In this document: one piece after another, positions 1 to 6,321 of the stretch
How the letters are laid out: each line of letters begins with the position of its first letter
Numbering within the stretch: the stretch's first letter is position 1
Source: Nostoc sp. CHAB 5715
GTDB taxonomy: Bacteria; Cyanobacteriota; Cyanobacteriia; Cyanobacteriales; Nostocaceae
Length of the DNA stretch: 12,647 nucleotides
NCBI RefSeq assembly: GCF_020829685.1
Contig: NZ_JAIVFR010000075.1
Span: 1-12,647 of the forward strand
Direction of reading: 5' to 3'
The notes under the pieces: generated by a model
Seen by the model: the letters and a program-made list of their open reading frames with translations, nothing else
Databases searched by the model: none
Told to the model about the DNA's origin: nothing
Position numbers and translations under genes: made by a program

Positions 1-2
1 AG

Positions 3-149
3 GTAACTATCAAAGACGTTGACGATGATGAATTTGCGTTCGCTTTTAGCGTTGGCGAAGCCATCGTTGATTTCATCAAATCTGAAAGCGACGGCGTGAC
101 CATCGTCATCGGTGAGAAGGAATACGAGGACGAGGAGGAATCTAATTGA
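3..149 (+). CDS. 3' end of an acidic hypothetical protein (5' end outside window)
   Basis: An open frame enters from the left edge and stops at TGA 147-149, giving 48 C-terminal residues. It starts VTIKDVDDDEFAFAFSVGEA and ends in a run of acidic residues (EKEYEDEEESN). The tail is strongly acidic and has no cysteines or membrane segment. It runs on the same strand as the small genes that follow and ends 72 bases before the next start, so it is probably the upstream member of that accessory cluster. I do not recognise the family. The reading frame is supported by uninterrupted coding from the edge and by codon use like its neighbours, but at this length it is only moderately secure. Confidence 0.55.
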   Translation, partial: VTIKDVDDDEFAFAFSVGEAIVDFIKSESDGVTIVIGEKEYEDEEESN

Positions 150-153
150 AAAA

Positions 154-186
154 GCGATCGCCTACCGTCCTCAGGAGCGATTGCCT
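154..186. repeat. short direct repeat with HIP1 octamer
   Basis: The 13-base word AGCGATYGCCTAC occurs twice, at 154-166 and 174-186, between the two first genes. The first copy contains the HIP1 octamer GCGATCGC. This is the usual intergenic debris of HIP1-rich cyanobacterial genomes and has no evident function. Confidence 0.55.
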
Positions 187-221
187 ACATAAGCGTATTG
201 AATATTAAGGAAATTTTACCA

Positions 222-533
222 ATGTCAAAACCAATCGGACATTTTACTAGTTACACCATAAACGACGGCTCTTTAGTGGAATCCCTGCAAGAAGAGTACG
301 GTAGTACCTTTGAGCGCATGACCAAGCACGAAAAGCTGTTTTTAATTTCTGCTATTGCAGCCCAGTTGTGTGACGGGTGTCCCGGCAGATGCCGTGATCA
401 GATTTACGTAGTCGGACATCAGATTAATAGCTCGTTGCCAAAAAATGACAGAGAAGGATTGCTTGAAGCGCTGATTAATCAAGTTCGATGGGGTCGCAGT
501 CTAACTGAAACGGAGGTATTGCATAATAAATAA
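222..533 (+). CDS. hypothetical 103-aa protein with a CxxCxxxC cluster
   Basis: The protein has 103 residues. The start is ATG 222, because an AAGGAA ribosome-binding site lies at 207-212 with 9 bases spacing; a TTG at 198 would extend the frame but has no such site. Three cysteines at residues 50, 53 and 57 (CDGCPGRC) sit in the middle and could bind a metal, though a fourth ligand is not obvious. The N-terminal half is polar with a short helix-like KHEKLFLISAIAAQL stretch, and the C-terminus is charged. A strong intrinsic terminator follows 40 bases after the stop, so this gene ends a transcription unit that may begin left of the window. I do not recognise the family; the context suggests a mobile-element accessory gene (inference). 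Confidence 0.7.
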   Translation: MSKPIGHFTSYTINDGSLVESLQEEYGSTFERMTKHEKLFLISAIAAQLCDGCPGRCRDQIYVVGHQINSSLPKNDREGLLEALINQVRWGRSLTETEVLHNK

Positions 534-572
534 TCATTCTTGTGTAGAGATGTCCGAATTTATCAAGTAAAC

Positions 573-616
573 ACACCAGCATTCAAAAGCTTGGCAATTC
601 TTGCTGGTGTTTTTTT
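573..616 (+). terminator. intrinsic terminator
   Basis: A perfect 9-bp stem (ACACCAGCA 573-581 with TGCTGGTGT 602-610), a 20-base loop, and seven consecutive T residues (610-616) directly after the stem. It lies between the 103-aa gene and the 61-aa gene and should end the upstream transcript. Confidence 0.85.
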
Positions 617-638
617 ACACAATTAGGAATTTAGAATT

Positions 639-824
639 ATGACTTACCGCGACAGTCTCAAACCGTGGGCAATTTTTGAATATCTGCCCGATGGTGAAAG
701 CGAATGCGTTTATCGATTTCGTACCCGCACTGAAGCGGATGCTTTTACAACTCTTCTTCGTCAGGGAGGTAGGAACTTTGAGGTAGTTTTCGACCAACCG
801 AAACCCCAGAAAATCAAAGGATAG
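639..824 (+). CDS. hypothetical 61-aa protein
   Basis: The protein has 61 residues and begins MTYRDSLKPWAIFEYLP. The start is ATG 639, preceded by AGGAATTT a short distance upstream. It is rich in aromatic and basic residues (FRTRTEADAFTTLLRQGG, then FEVVFDQPKPQKIKG), has no cysteines or membrane segment, and could form a small alpha/beta fold; the TRTEADAFTTLLR stretch looks like an amphipathic helix. It is the first gene after the terminator, so a promoter is expected in the 20 bases between them or inside the terminator region, but I cannot point to one. The opposite-strand open frame over the same bases is a shadow. Family not recognised. Confidence 0.65.
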   Translation: MTYRDSLKPWAIFEYLPDGESECVYRFRTRTEADAFTTLLRQGGRNFEVVFDQPKPQKIKG

Positions 825-835
825 CTGATAGGAGT

Positions 836-866
836 GCGATCGCGATCCATGAGGTAACGCGATCGC
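836..866. repeat. palindrome built from two HIP1 octamers
   Basis: GCGATCGCG (836-844) and CGCGATCGC (858-866) are perfect complements with a 13-base loop. No T tract follows, so it is not a classic terminator. It may weakly insulate the 61-aa gene from the next gene or simply reflect HIP1 abundance. Confidence 0.6.
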
Positions 867-917
867 TGTGTCGATTCCAACATTCAAACCTGTACAAATC
901 CAAAATATCACATAAGT

Positions 918-1088
918 ATGAAAGTCAAAACCATCACTTATAAGCGGATTTTTAATCTGGGAAACTACGAATCCATACATCTAGAATGGACAGCCGAAAT
1001 AAATGACGAAGATCCTCTTATTGCTGCTTCTGAATTGATGCAATTTGTAGAGACAAAGGTTAGGGAGCTTTCCAGAGCTAATACTTGA
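918..1088 (+). CDS. 56-aa protein beginning MKVKTITYKRIFNLGNY
   Basis: A 56-residue frame from ATG 918 to TGA 1086-1088. The start MKVKTITYKRIFNLGNYES followed by an acidic strand (HLEWTAEINDED) and a helix (PLIAASELMQFVETKVRELSR) matches a family of small proteins I recall from many cyanobacteria and some phages, typically with an ITYxRxxNLGNY signature. The function is unknown to me. The stop lies exactly where a second frame with coiled-coil coding potential takes over (1051-1257), so the ancestral protein was probably longer and this is the N-terminal part of a frameshifted gene. There is no clear ribosome-binding site before the ATG. The gene itself is likely real; whether the shortened form is functional is open. 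Confidence 0.6.
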   Translation: MKVKTITYKRIFNLGNYESIHLEWTAEINDEDPLIAASELMQFVETKVRELSRANT

Positions 1089-1257
1089 TGCCAAAGACCT
1101 GAGAAAGGAAATCAAGGAACTTAAACAGGAACTTGAACAGCTAAAAGCCCAAAAAGATAAATTGACTCTTGTGGAGCCTGATTCGGATGATATCCCTTTT
1201 GATCCGCAACAGCCTCAGTCAAATGATGCTATTGAGGATGAGAACAAGTATTTTTAG
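1051..1257 (+). pseudogene. frame-shifted C-terminal coiled-coil and acidic tail
   Basis: In the +1 frame relative to the preceding gene, coding-like sequence runs from about 1051 to TAG 1255-1257. It has no ATG, GTG or TTG start before the coiled coil. It encodes a heptad-rich, charged coiled coil (LRKEIKELKQELEQLKAQK) and then an acidic stretch (EPDSDDIPF). The DDIPF word resembles the C-terminal tip of bacterial SSB proteins, but here it is followed by about 20 further residues. The only ATG at the junction (1088, overlapping the TGA) is in the third frame and stops after four codons. The simplest reading is a one-base indel in a gene that once encoded a single protein of about 110 residues; a programmed +1 shift is possible but unproven. 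Confidence 0.5.
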
Positions 1258-1269
1258 GGAGCTTTGATT

Positions 1270-1950
1270 ATGACCAAACACGACACTTGGGTAAAACTCA
1301 AACCCGGTAATCCTTACGAGCCAATCTTAGATTTATTTCCAGACGGCATGATACCCATGCGCGATCCATTCGCCCTGGAGCGAGTGACCACAGATAACGG
1401 TGATGTGCTTGCCCTGTGGATTGTTGATATGGAGCGCCTTAGCAGTTTTCAGTACCAAGCCTTATCCCAAATTATCGCAATTCACCGGAACACCGATCCG
1501 CTTGAAGTTGCAACCGAGGCAACCTTAAAAGGTGGCTTTGCCATCAATAGCGAGTGGGTTGAATCTATAAAATGTTGGGTCGAAGGATTCGAGCGTGGTA
1601 GAGAACTTGCTGATTTTTTAGAAACAGCACCGCCACAAGGAACTAGCGAAGGGAAGAGAGCATTTTGGGAATTTTACTCTCATCAGCATGAACGATGGAT
1701 TGAGGGGAATCAGGAGCCGAGGCCAATTAATTCTATTGAAGATATTCATCCATCACTACGTACAGATGAACTCGAACGATTAATCAAAATGCATCAAGTC
1801 GAGAGCGCGATCGCTGCTGGTAATTACTCAGTATTGGACGTTTTAACTGGACAGGCAATGGTTGATGCTCTTAACATTATTGACCCAGAAAACACATATT
1901 CATTAGTTGGTGATGATGACGAATTTGAGGATGATGAAATTTATGAATAA
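1270..1950 (+). CDS. hypothetical 226-aa protein with acidic tail
   Basis: The protein has 226 residues from ATG 1270, chosen because AGGGAG (1256-1261) sits 8 bases upstream; a TTG two codons earlier lacks correct spacing. It begins MTKHDTWVKLKPGNPYEPIL, contains several tryptophan-rich helical stretches (WVESIKCWVEGF, FWEFYSHQHERW) and ends in a very acidic tail (GDDDEFEDDEIYE). There is no signal peptide, membrane segment or recognised catalytic motif. Its last 8 bases overlap the next gene, which implies translational coupling. The ribosome-binding site begins at the stop codon of the upstream frame-shifted remnant, so the three probably formed one operon. Family not recognised. Confidence 0.8.
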   Translation: MTKHDTWVKLKPGNPYEPILDLFPDGMIPMRDPFALERVTTDNGDVLALWIVDMERLSSFQYQALSQIIAIHRNTDPLEVATEATLKGGFAINSEWVESIKCWVEGFERGRELADFLETAPPQGTSEGKRAFWEFYSHQHERWIEGNQEPRPINSIEDIHPSLRTDELERLIKMHQVESAIAAGNYSVLDVLTGQAMVDALNIIDPENTYSLVGDDDEFEDDEIYE

Positions 1951-2158
1951 TTTAAACATCTCTCAACCAGATCCAGAATGGGACTATTACGAAGCCTGGC
2001 AATTATTGCACGATATCAAAAATAAAATTGATGCTGCATTAAAGGTTATCTCTGGTGAAGAACGTGCAGGCTATGCAAGCGATGAAAAGCTTAAGGAAAT
2101 ACTAGAGCCAGCTTTAGAACAACTAGAAAATGTTATCAAAAATAACTTTTCTATTTAG
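1943..2158 (+). CDS. hypothetical 71-aa protein, coupled to the upstream gene
   Basis: A 71-residue protein from ATG 1943 (MNNLNISQPDPEWDYYEAW) to TAG 2156-2158. ATGs at 1931 and 1934 are in frame, but the GAGG at 1927-1930 is at workable distance only from 1943. The start overlaps the end of the 226-aa gene by 8 bases in a different frame, a typical coupled arrangement. The protein is almost entirely alpha-helical by composition (ILHDIKNKIDAAL-like, then KLKEILEPALEQLENVIKN) with no cysteine. A small helical partner of the upstream protein is plausible, but this is inference. It is the last gene before the structured leader of the recombinase. Confidence 0.7.
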   Translation: MNNLNISQPDPEWDYYEAWQLLHDIKNKIDAALKVISGEERAGYASDEKLKEILEPALEQLENVIKNNFSI

Positions 2159-2164
2159 ATGACT

Positions 2165-2497
2165 ATTAGCAAACCCGCCTGATGAATCGCAAGAAAGTAA
2201 TTGCGATCGCGCTACGGCGCGGGCTACCTGACACAGTAGCCGAAACGTTGGTAACAAGCCACCGTCGCGGGTTGTGTCCAAAGCACCCGCCCCACTGTTT
2301 CTAGGAAGTGGGGCGTTAGTAAGGAATCGCACACCTATATTTTGGGGTGTTGTATTCTTCAAGCGCACCTTTCCTAGAGCTACCGGGTCAAACCCAGCGT
2401 TAAGAGTGAATCGCGCCCCAAATTATGGTGGGGTGTTAGGGGATTCAAGCGTACAAACTGGGCTTTCAAATGATTCGTGGTAGGAACACGAATTTTA
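2165..2497 (+). ncRNA. structured, internally repetitive leader of the IS110-like recombinase (candidate bridge-type RNA)
   Basis: About 330 bases without a credible gene, packed with stem-loops, directly upstream of an IS110-like recombinase. Visible stems: GGCTAC 2222-2227 with GTAGCC 2236-2241; CGCCCCACT 2288-2296 with AGTGGGGCG 2307-2315 (9 bp); ACACC 2331-2335 with GGTGT 2346-2350; GGGT 2385-2388 with ACCC 2392-2395; CGCCCCA 2414-2420 with TGGGGTG 2429-2435 (one GU pair). After the stems a word GTTR-N5-(G)AATCGC or GTTR-N5-TTCAAGCG alternates, giving about three degenerate tandem composites. Known IS110 elements transcribe a bridge RNA from a non-coding end; assigning that role here is inference from position and structure, with no covariance evidence. 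Confidence 0.45.
2473..2496 (+). terminator. hairpin with short T tract at the end of the leader
   Basis: ATTCGTG (2473-2479) pairs perfectly with CACGAAT (2487-2493) over a 7-base loop, followed by TTT (TTTT counting the last stem base). It is a weak intrinsic-terminator-like structure 28 bases before the recombinase start, and could end a leader RNA or limit read-through into the recombinase. Confidence 0.4.
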
Positions 2498-2523
2498 AAT
2501 ACCCCCAATTAGTAAACAGAACC

Positions 2524-3911
2524 ATGACAATTGAATCGATTAGATCCTTGGGAATTGATGTTAGTAAGTCAAGCGTAACTTGTCATATTTTAACACAATA
2601 TCCCGTAGGTGGCTTGAAGACCTATTGGCAAAAAAGCCGAACTAAAGCGTCGAGTTTATTCCCCGCTTTCTACTCTAGTCCCAAGCCAAAAAGCAAGCAA
2701 AAATCAGCTTTTGATTTTGCTGATTACGTAATAGAGAATAAACCTGATGTGGCGATTCTTGAGCCAACAGGGAATCATTACTCAAGGCTTTGGGCGAGAA
2801 TCCTGAAAGCTTAGAAATTAAAATTCTTTGGGTTGGTCATATTGAGTTACGCCGCTACCGTGGCGGAAAAAACTTACCAAATAAATCTGATGCGGCTGAT
2901 GCTTTAGCTATGGCTGCTTACGGTGTAGATTAAGAAAATTATCTAGAATCTGGTGAACTTAACCCACGTCAGTTTCTAATGCACCGTCCGCAGATCATTG
3001 ATGAACTGCGCGAACTAGTTCAGCAACTCGAACACCTTAACCGCGTTCAGTCACCGATCGTTAACTACACTCGCCAAAACCTAGCTTGGCAGTTCCCAGA
3101 AAAAGCCCACAGTAAAACTGAAAGCACTAAGTTAGGCAATGTTCCGCCTCTATGGGGTTGGCTTTCAGAAAGAAAATTGGAGGTACACCCACCAAGTTAC
3201 AAATCGATAGAAAGAATTTATCAACAATCGGCGGCGGTGCAATTTGGGCTAGAGATAGATCCAACTGTCCGGCTGCACGCTGGCTGGCTTTGCGACATCG
3301 ACATCGAGGAGCAGCGACTAGAAATTAAACTCAAGTCGCTGGTCAATGATGAACAGTTCAAAGCCTATAACCAGATTTTCGACCAGTTTAATTTTGGGTT
3401 GAGAATTCGCGCTCGGCTGCTGAGTCGGATTTATCCGTTTGAAGCGTTTCTAAGCAATGGTAAACAGTTGATTGAGCGAGAGGTGAGGGAAGTTAAGAAA
3501 AAACAAGTCACCCGCGAAAATGGTAAATCTGTGGTGAAATTTCTACCTGGTGATGTTAAACGGGTTAAACGTAACCGTTCGCGTGATGCTTTTAAACTTA
3601 GGCTGGGTATGGGAACCGTTCTCGAACAGTCTGGAGATAAGTTAGTTGAGAAAGGAGCCGGCAGTGCGCTCTGTCGGATGAACTTCTGGCAGCACGTAAT
3701 CACGAAAATTGAGGTTGATGGGCGGCTGCCGGATAATCCGATAGGTGAGGAAATTCAGAAATACAAGGAAACGCTCAAAAAGAATGTTGACGGTTCTGGC
3801 AAGCAACTACTCAACGGTAAGCACTTGCAAAATAAGCTGATGTCTAAGGTTGCAAATCTTTTGTTTCGGGAGTTATCAAGAGCGATCACGGTTAAGTTAT
3901 CCACTGAGTAA
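2524..3911 (+). pseudogene. IS110/Piv-like DEDD recombinase (transposase), frameshifted and with an internal stop
   Basis: The DNA recombinase has three visible pieces. Piece 1 (2524-2814, 96 aa) has the RuvC-like start SLGIDVSKSSV (Asp12) and AILEPTGNHY (Glu80). After a frameshift near 2805-2815, piece 2 reads EIKILWVGHIELRRYRGG and KSDAADALAMAAYG, with the last two acidic residues (Asp codons 2889 and 2898), up to TAA 2931-2933. Piece 3 continues in the same frame (ATG 2979, 310 aa) with a helical middle and a Transposase_20-like end holding the SGDK serine motif (codon 3630-3632). A Lys/Arg-rich insert (about 3459-3580) separates the IYPFEAFLSNGK and FKLRLGMG blocks. Reconstructed length is about 460 residues, longer than most IS110 transposases. 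All catalytic residues survive, so inactivation looks recent. No clear terminal repeats, as expected for IS110. Confidence 0.8.
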
Positions 3912-3930
3912 TTAAAATTTTCCCCTTAAA

Positions 3931-3977
3931 ACTCTAAACTGTTGAAAGGTTGTTCAAATCCCTCAATAGTTTAGAGT
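3931..3977 (+). promoter_or_regulatory. inverted repeat in the argJ leader
   Basis: ACTCTAAACT (3931-3940) is perfectly complementary to AGTTTAGAGT (3968-3977). Inside the loop TTGAA (3942-3946) can pair with TTCAA (3953-3957). The right arm contains GAG at 3974-3976, the only ribosome-binding-like bases before ATG 3986, so stem formation could mask it. It could also be an operator or a terminator for the recombinase without a T tract. Confidence 0.55.
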
Positions 3978-3985
3978 GAAGAATA

Positions 3986-5248
3986 ATGGCAGATTGGCAA
4001 AAAATTACAGGTGGCATCACAGCACCAAGGGGGTATCAAGCGGCGGGAATTACCGCAGGGTTGAAACCTTCGGGGTTGCCAGATTTAGCTTTGATATTCT
4101 CAGAGGTGGAAGCGATCGCAGCTGGTGTGTTCACCACTAGCCAAGTTAAAGCTGCCTGCGTAGAATATTGTCGCCAACGCTTACAAGCTAAACAGAGCGC
4201 TCGTGCCATCCTTTGCAACGCTGGACAAGCAAACGCCGCTACAGGAACTCAAGGCTACCTTGATACTTTAGAATCTGCTATGGCAGTAGGCCAAGCACTA
4301 AACATTCCATCTGAATCTGTGTTAGTGGCTTCCACTGGCGTGATTGGTCAAAGAATTAAGATGGATGCTTTGCGAAGTGGGATTCCCAAGGTAGTAGCAG
4401 CACTATCAGAAACAGGCTCAGATGCAGCAGCTGAGGCGATTATCACTACAGACTTGGTAACTAAATCTATTGCCCTAGAGACAACTATAAGCGATGCCTC
4501 CGGTGGGCTGCGCCAACGCCCAGTACGAATTGGCGGCATTGCCAAGGGTTCCGGTATGATTCACCCCAACATGGCAACCATGCTGGCATTTGTTACTTGT
4601 GATGCCGTGGTTTCGCCTCACCTTTGGCAACAGATGTTAGCAAGGGCAGCTGATAGAAGCTTTAATTCCATTACCGTGGATGGCGATACCAGCACCAACG
4701 ACAGCTTAATCGCCTTGGCAAACGGTCAATCTCGTACCCCAGCAATTACAGAATGGGGCGCAGAAGCAGAGAAATTAGAGGCGATGTTAACAGCAGTTTG
4801 TCAGCATTTAGCTAAAGCGATCGCTCGTGATGGTGAAGGCGCAACCTGTCTAATTGAAGTCGAAGTAACAGGGGCCTATGATGAAATTTCAGCCCGACAA
4901 ATAGCCAAAACCATCGCTGGTTCATCCTTAGTTAAATCTGCAATCTTTGGGCATGACCCTAACTGGGGACGCATCGCCGCCGCCGCTGGACGTGCAGGTG
5001 TTCCCTTTGACCAAGAAAACCTGCAAATTAAGCTAGGGGATTTCTCAATGTTGGAAAATGGGCAACCTCTACAATTTGAGCGTGCAGCAGCGAGTGCTTA
5101 TTTGAAAAAAGCAGCCGCGGGTGCTTATCTCCAACAGGATACTGTATTAATCTCCGTTAACGTTGGCAATGGTCATGGTTCAGGTAAAGCTTGGGGTTGT
5201 GATTTGAGTTATGACTACGTGAGGATTAACGCCGAATACACTACCTGA
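3986..5248 (+). CDS. argJ: ArgJ, bifunctional glutamate N-acetyltransferase / amino-acid N-acetyltransferase
   Basis: Cytoplasmic enzyme of arginine biosynthesis. It moves the acetyl group from N-acetylornithine to glutamate (the recycling route) and, in bifunctional forms, also uses acetyl-CoA. It has 420 residues, close to the usual 400-415. The autoproteolysis block KGSGMIHPNMATML is intact; by family knowledge the chain is cut between Ala197 and Thr198, and Thr198 becomes the nucleophile of the beta subunit. Other family blocks are present: AILCNAGQANAATG near 74-87, VLVASTGVIGQ near 112-122, ITVDGDTSTND near 230-240, FGHDPNWGRIAAAAGRAG near 310-330, and the end YDYVRINAEYTT. The start MADWQKITGGITAPRGYQAAG fits the family. 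It stands alone, with no arginine genes around it, as is usual in cyanobacteria. Bifunctional versus monofunctional activity cannot be told from the sequence alone. Confidence 0.97.
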   Translation: MADWQKITGGITAPRGYQAAGITAGLKPSGLPDLALIFSEVEAIAAGVFTTSQVKAACVEYCRQRLQAKQSARAILCNAGQANAATGTQGYLDTLESAMAVGQALNIPSESVLVASTGVIGQRIKMDALRSGIPKVVAALSETGSDAAAEAIITTDLVTKSIALETTISDASGGLRQRPVRIGGIAKGSGMIHPNMATMLAFVTCDAVVSPHLWQQMLARAADRSFNSITVDGDTSTNDSLIALANGQSRTPAITEWGAEAEKLEAMLTAVCQHLAKAIARDGEGATCLIEVEVTGAYDEISARQIAKTIAGSSLVKSAIFGHDPNWGRIAAAAGRAGVPFDQENLQIKLGDFSMLENGQPLQFERAAASAYLKKAAAGAYLQQDTVLISVNVGNGHGSGKAWGCDLSYDYVRINAEYTT

Positions 5249-5316
5249 ACTACTCACGGCGTTGCAGAGAAAGCGGGATGATTTAGAGTGTTCCAAGAAA
5301 TAAATGATCCAAAACC

Positions 5317-5423
5317 TGTCATTGCGAGCGCAACGAAGTGTAGCGTTCGCGGAGCGTCTCGTAGAGAAGCAATCGCAATATCTTGGGATTGCTTCATTCC
5401 GCTTTGCTCCATTCGCAATGACA
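5317..5423. mobile_element. small palindromic element (MITE-like), 107 bp
   Basis: Perfect 11-bp terminal inverted repeats, TGTCATTGCGA (5317-5327) and TCGCAATGACA (5413-5423). The interior repeats AAGCAATCGCAA / GGATTGCTTC in opposite orientation, so the whole unit can fold as one long hairpin, and also carries the word GTTCGCGGAGCGTCTC that recurs in Nostoc-type genomes. It lies 68 bases past argJ and encodes nothing credible. It could act as a transcription barrier after argJ, where no ordinary terminator is visible. Confidence 0.75.
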
Positions 5424-5446
5424 ATTTGGCACTTTTTTACTTGGAC

Positions 5447-5592
5447 AGGACTTACGCAAAAATCGCCGAAAGGCTTAATTTATCGAACCGCCCTTCGGGT
5501 TCACCAGTCGCCTACGGCGGGAAACCCGCCTACAGCGCTGGTTCACCAAGACGCCAAGAACGCCAAGAATTCGTAGAGCGTGCGTAAGTCCT
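5447..5592. mobile_element. small palindromic element (MITE-like), 146 bp
   Basis: Perfect 12-bp terminal inverted repeats, AGGACTTACGCA (5447-5458) and TGCGTAAGTCCT (5581-5592). The interior has further palindromic stretches (CCCTTCGGG; CGCCTACGGCGGG with CCCGCC) and AGACGCCAAGAACGCCAAG repeats. It has no transposase, so it would need one in trans. It interrupts the minus-strand gene at 5475-5750. Confidence 0.78.
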
Positions 5593-5750
5593 ATTGGAGT
5601 ACTCTTAGCAACTTCCAAAATTCTCCCCCCTGCTTGCCCCAATTCATCCCAATGTTCTGCAACGCCCAAATTTTTGACTGTCTCCAAAGAGCCGGAATAC
5701 ACTCGACCGATGCGATCGCTTACGGTGAAAGAAACAGCGCCATTGCTCAT
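5475..5750 (-). pseudogene. small hypothetical protein, 3' end replaced by a palindromic element
   Basis: On the minus strand a frame from ATG 5750 reads MSNGAVSFTVSDRIGRVYSG and continues through ETVKNLGVAEHWDELGQAGGRILEVAKST. At codon 54 it enters the 146-bp element at 5592, and the last 39 or so residues (Arg-rich, ending NPKGGSIN) are translated element DNA. About 53 authentic residues remain; they look like a compact soluble domain. The frame can be extended upstream to 5807, but that adds sequence from another element and ATG 5750 is the more natural start; no clear ribosome-binding site is seen. The original 3' end is not found on the far side of the element. Family not recognised; possibly still expressed with a new tail. 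Confidence 0.5.
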
Positions 5751-5770
5751 AGTTATTATAAATAAAAACT

Positions 5771-5908
5771 TATATATAGGATTCCTATTTGATTTTTGAA
5801 TAAACACCGTACACCTCGAAAAGCCTGATTCCCTACTCCCTACTCCCTATTCCCTACTCCCCGCCTACGCAAATAATTTCAAAAATCAAAGCGGATTACT
5901 ATATATGA
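5771..5908. mobile_element. palindromic element with CCCTACT tandem core, copy 1
   Basis: The outer arms form an imperfect inverted repeat of about 30 bases, including a perfect 13-bp core: TTTGATTTTTGAA (5788-5800) and TTCAAAAATCAAA (5878-5890), with TATATATAGG / CTATATATG at the tips. The centre is a heptamer tandem repeat of CCCTACT / CCCTATT type (about 5831-5862). A related copy in the same orientation lies near 12230-12350, sharing the words CTCGAAAAGC and GATAATTTCA-like flanks of the heptamer core. No coding potential. Confidence 0.7.
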
Positions 5909-6321
5909 CAAATTCTACTAAAAATAAGTACAAGCAGAAAATCATAAAGTAAACATAATAGTCTTCATAAATAAGAGTTTATCTATTAAGAATTATTCAT
6001 ATAGTTAAGGAAAATAGATAAATTTTTCCTTATACATCCAATCTAATATTTGTTTAATAATTCCAGATCCCAAGTTAACAAATTTGGCTTTAAAGGCTGT
6101 AAACTGATTTCAACAAGGTGAATGATACCTCTGCATCACACTAGAGCAGAGCCAATATATTAGCCTGGCTATTTTATAGGTAGCCGTGTCATTGATGAAA
6201 TGACGGCGATCGCTTTGCCAAATATAGCTTGGTTAATCATTAAATAGCGCAATAAACATAACGTTTTTTGCCTAAATTGTCACAGCTATAAAAAATAAAA
6301 TTTACGTTCAAAGGAGATATT
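5909..6321 (+). other. non-coding leader region upstream of nrtA
   Basis: About 410 AT-rich bases with no credible gene on either strand. I see one imperfect stem (GCCG 6183-6186 plus TCATT 6189-6193 against AATGA 6199-6203 plus CGGC 6204-6207), a HIP1 octamer just after it, and a good ribosome-binding site AAGGAG (6311-6316) 5 bases before nrtA. TATAAA near 6290 could be a -10 box, but its -35 is poor. I searched for the NtcA consensus GTA-N8-TAC and did not find one, which is unusual for a nitrate-transport gene. Confidence 0.5.

Noticed and set aside
615..980. Minus-strand 121-aa frame
   Set aside because: It covers two plus-strand small genes and the HIP1 palindrome, with no ribosome-binding site; it is a shadow frame.
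2274..2483. Plus-strand 69-aa frame in the recombinase leader
   Set aside because: It crosses most of the repeated hairpins and its codons follow the RNA repeats; a structured RNA explains the sequence better.
2931..2933. TAA in the recombinase read as programmed read-through
   Set aside because: No read-through context is visible and a frameshift lies 120 bases upstream, so ordinary decay is simpler.
5288..5587. Plus-strand frames of 99 and 90 aa
   Set aside because: They run through two palindromic elements and consist of element sequence.
5909..6321. NtcA-binding site upstream of nrtA
   Set aside because: Candidate GTA words at several places were tested by eye and none has TAC after eight bases.
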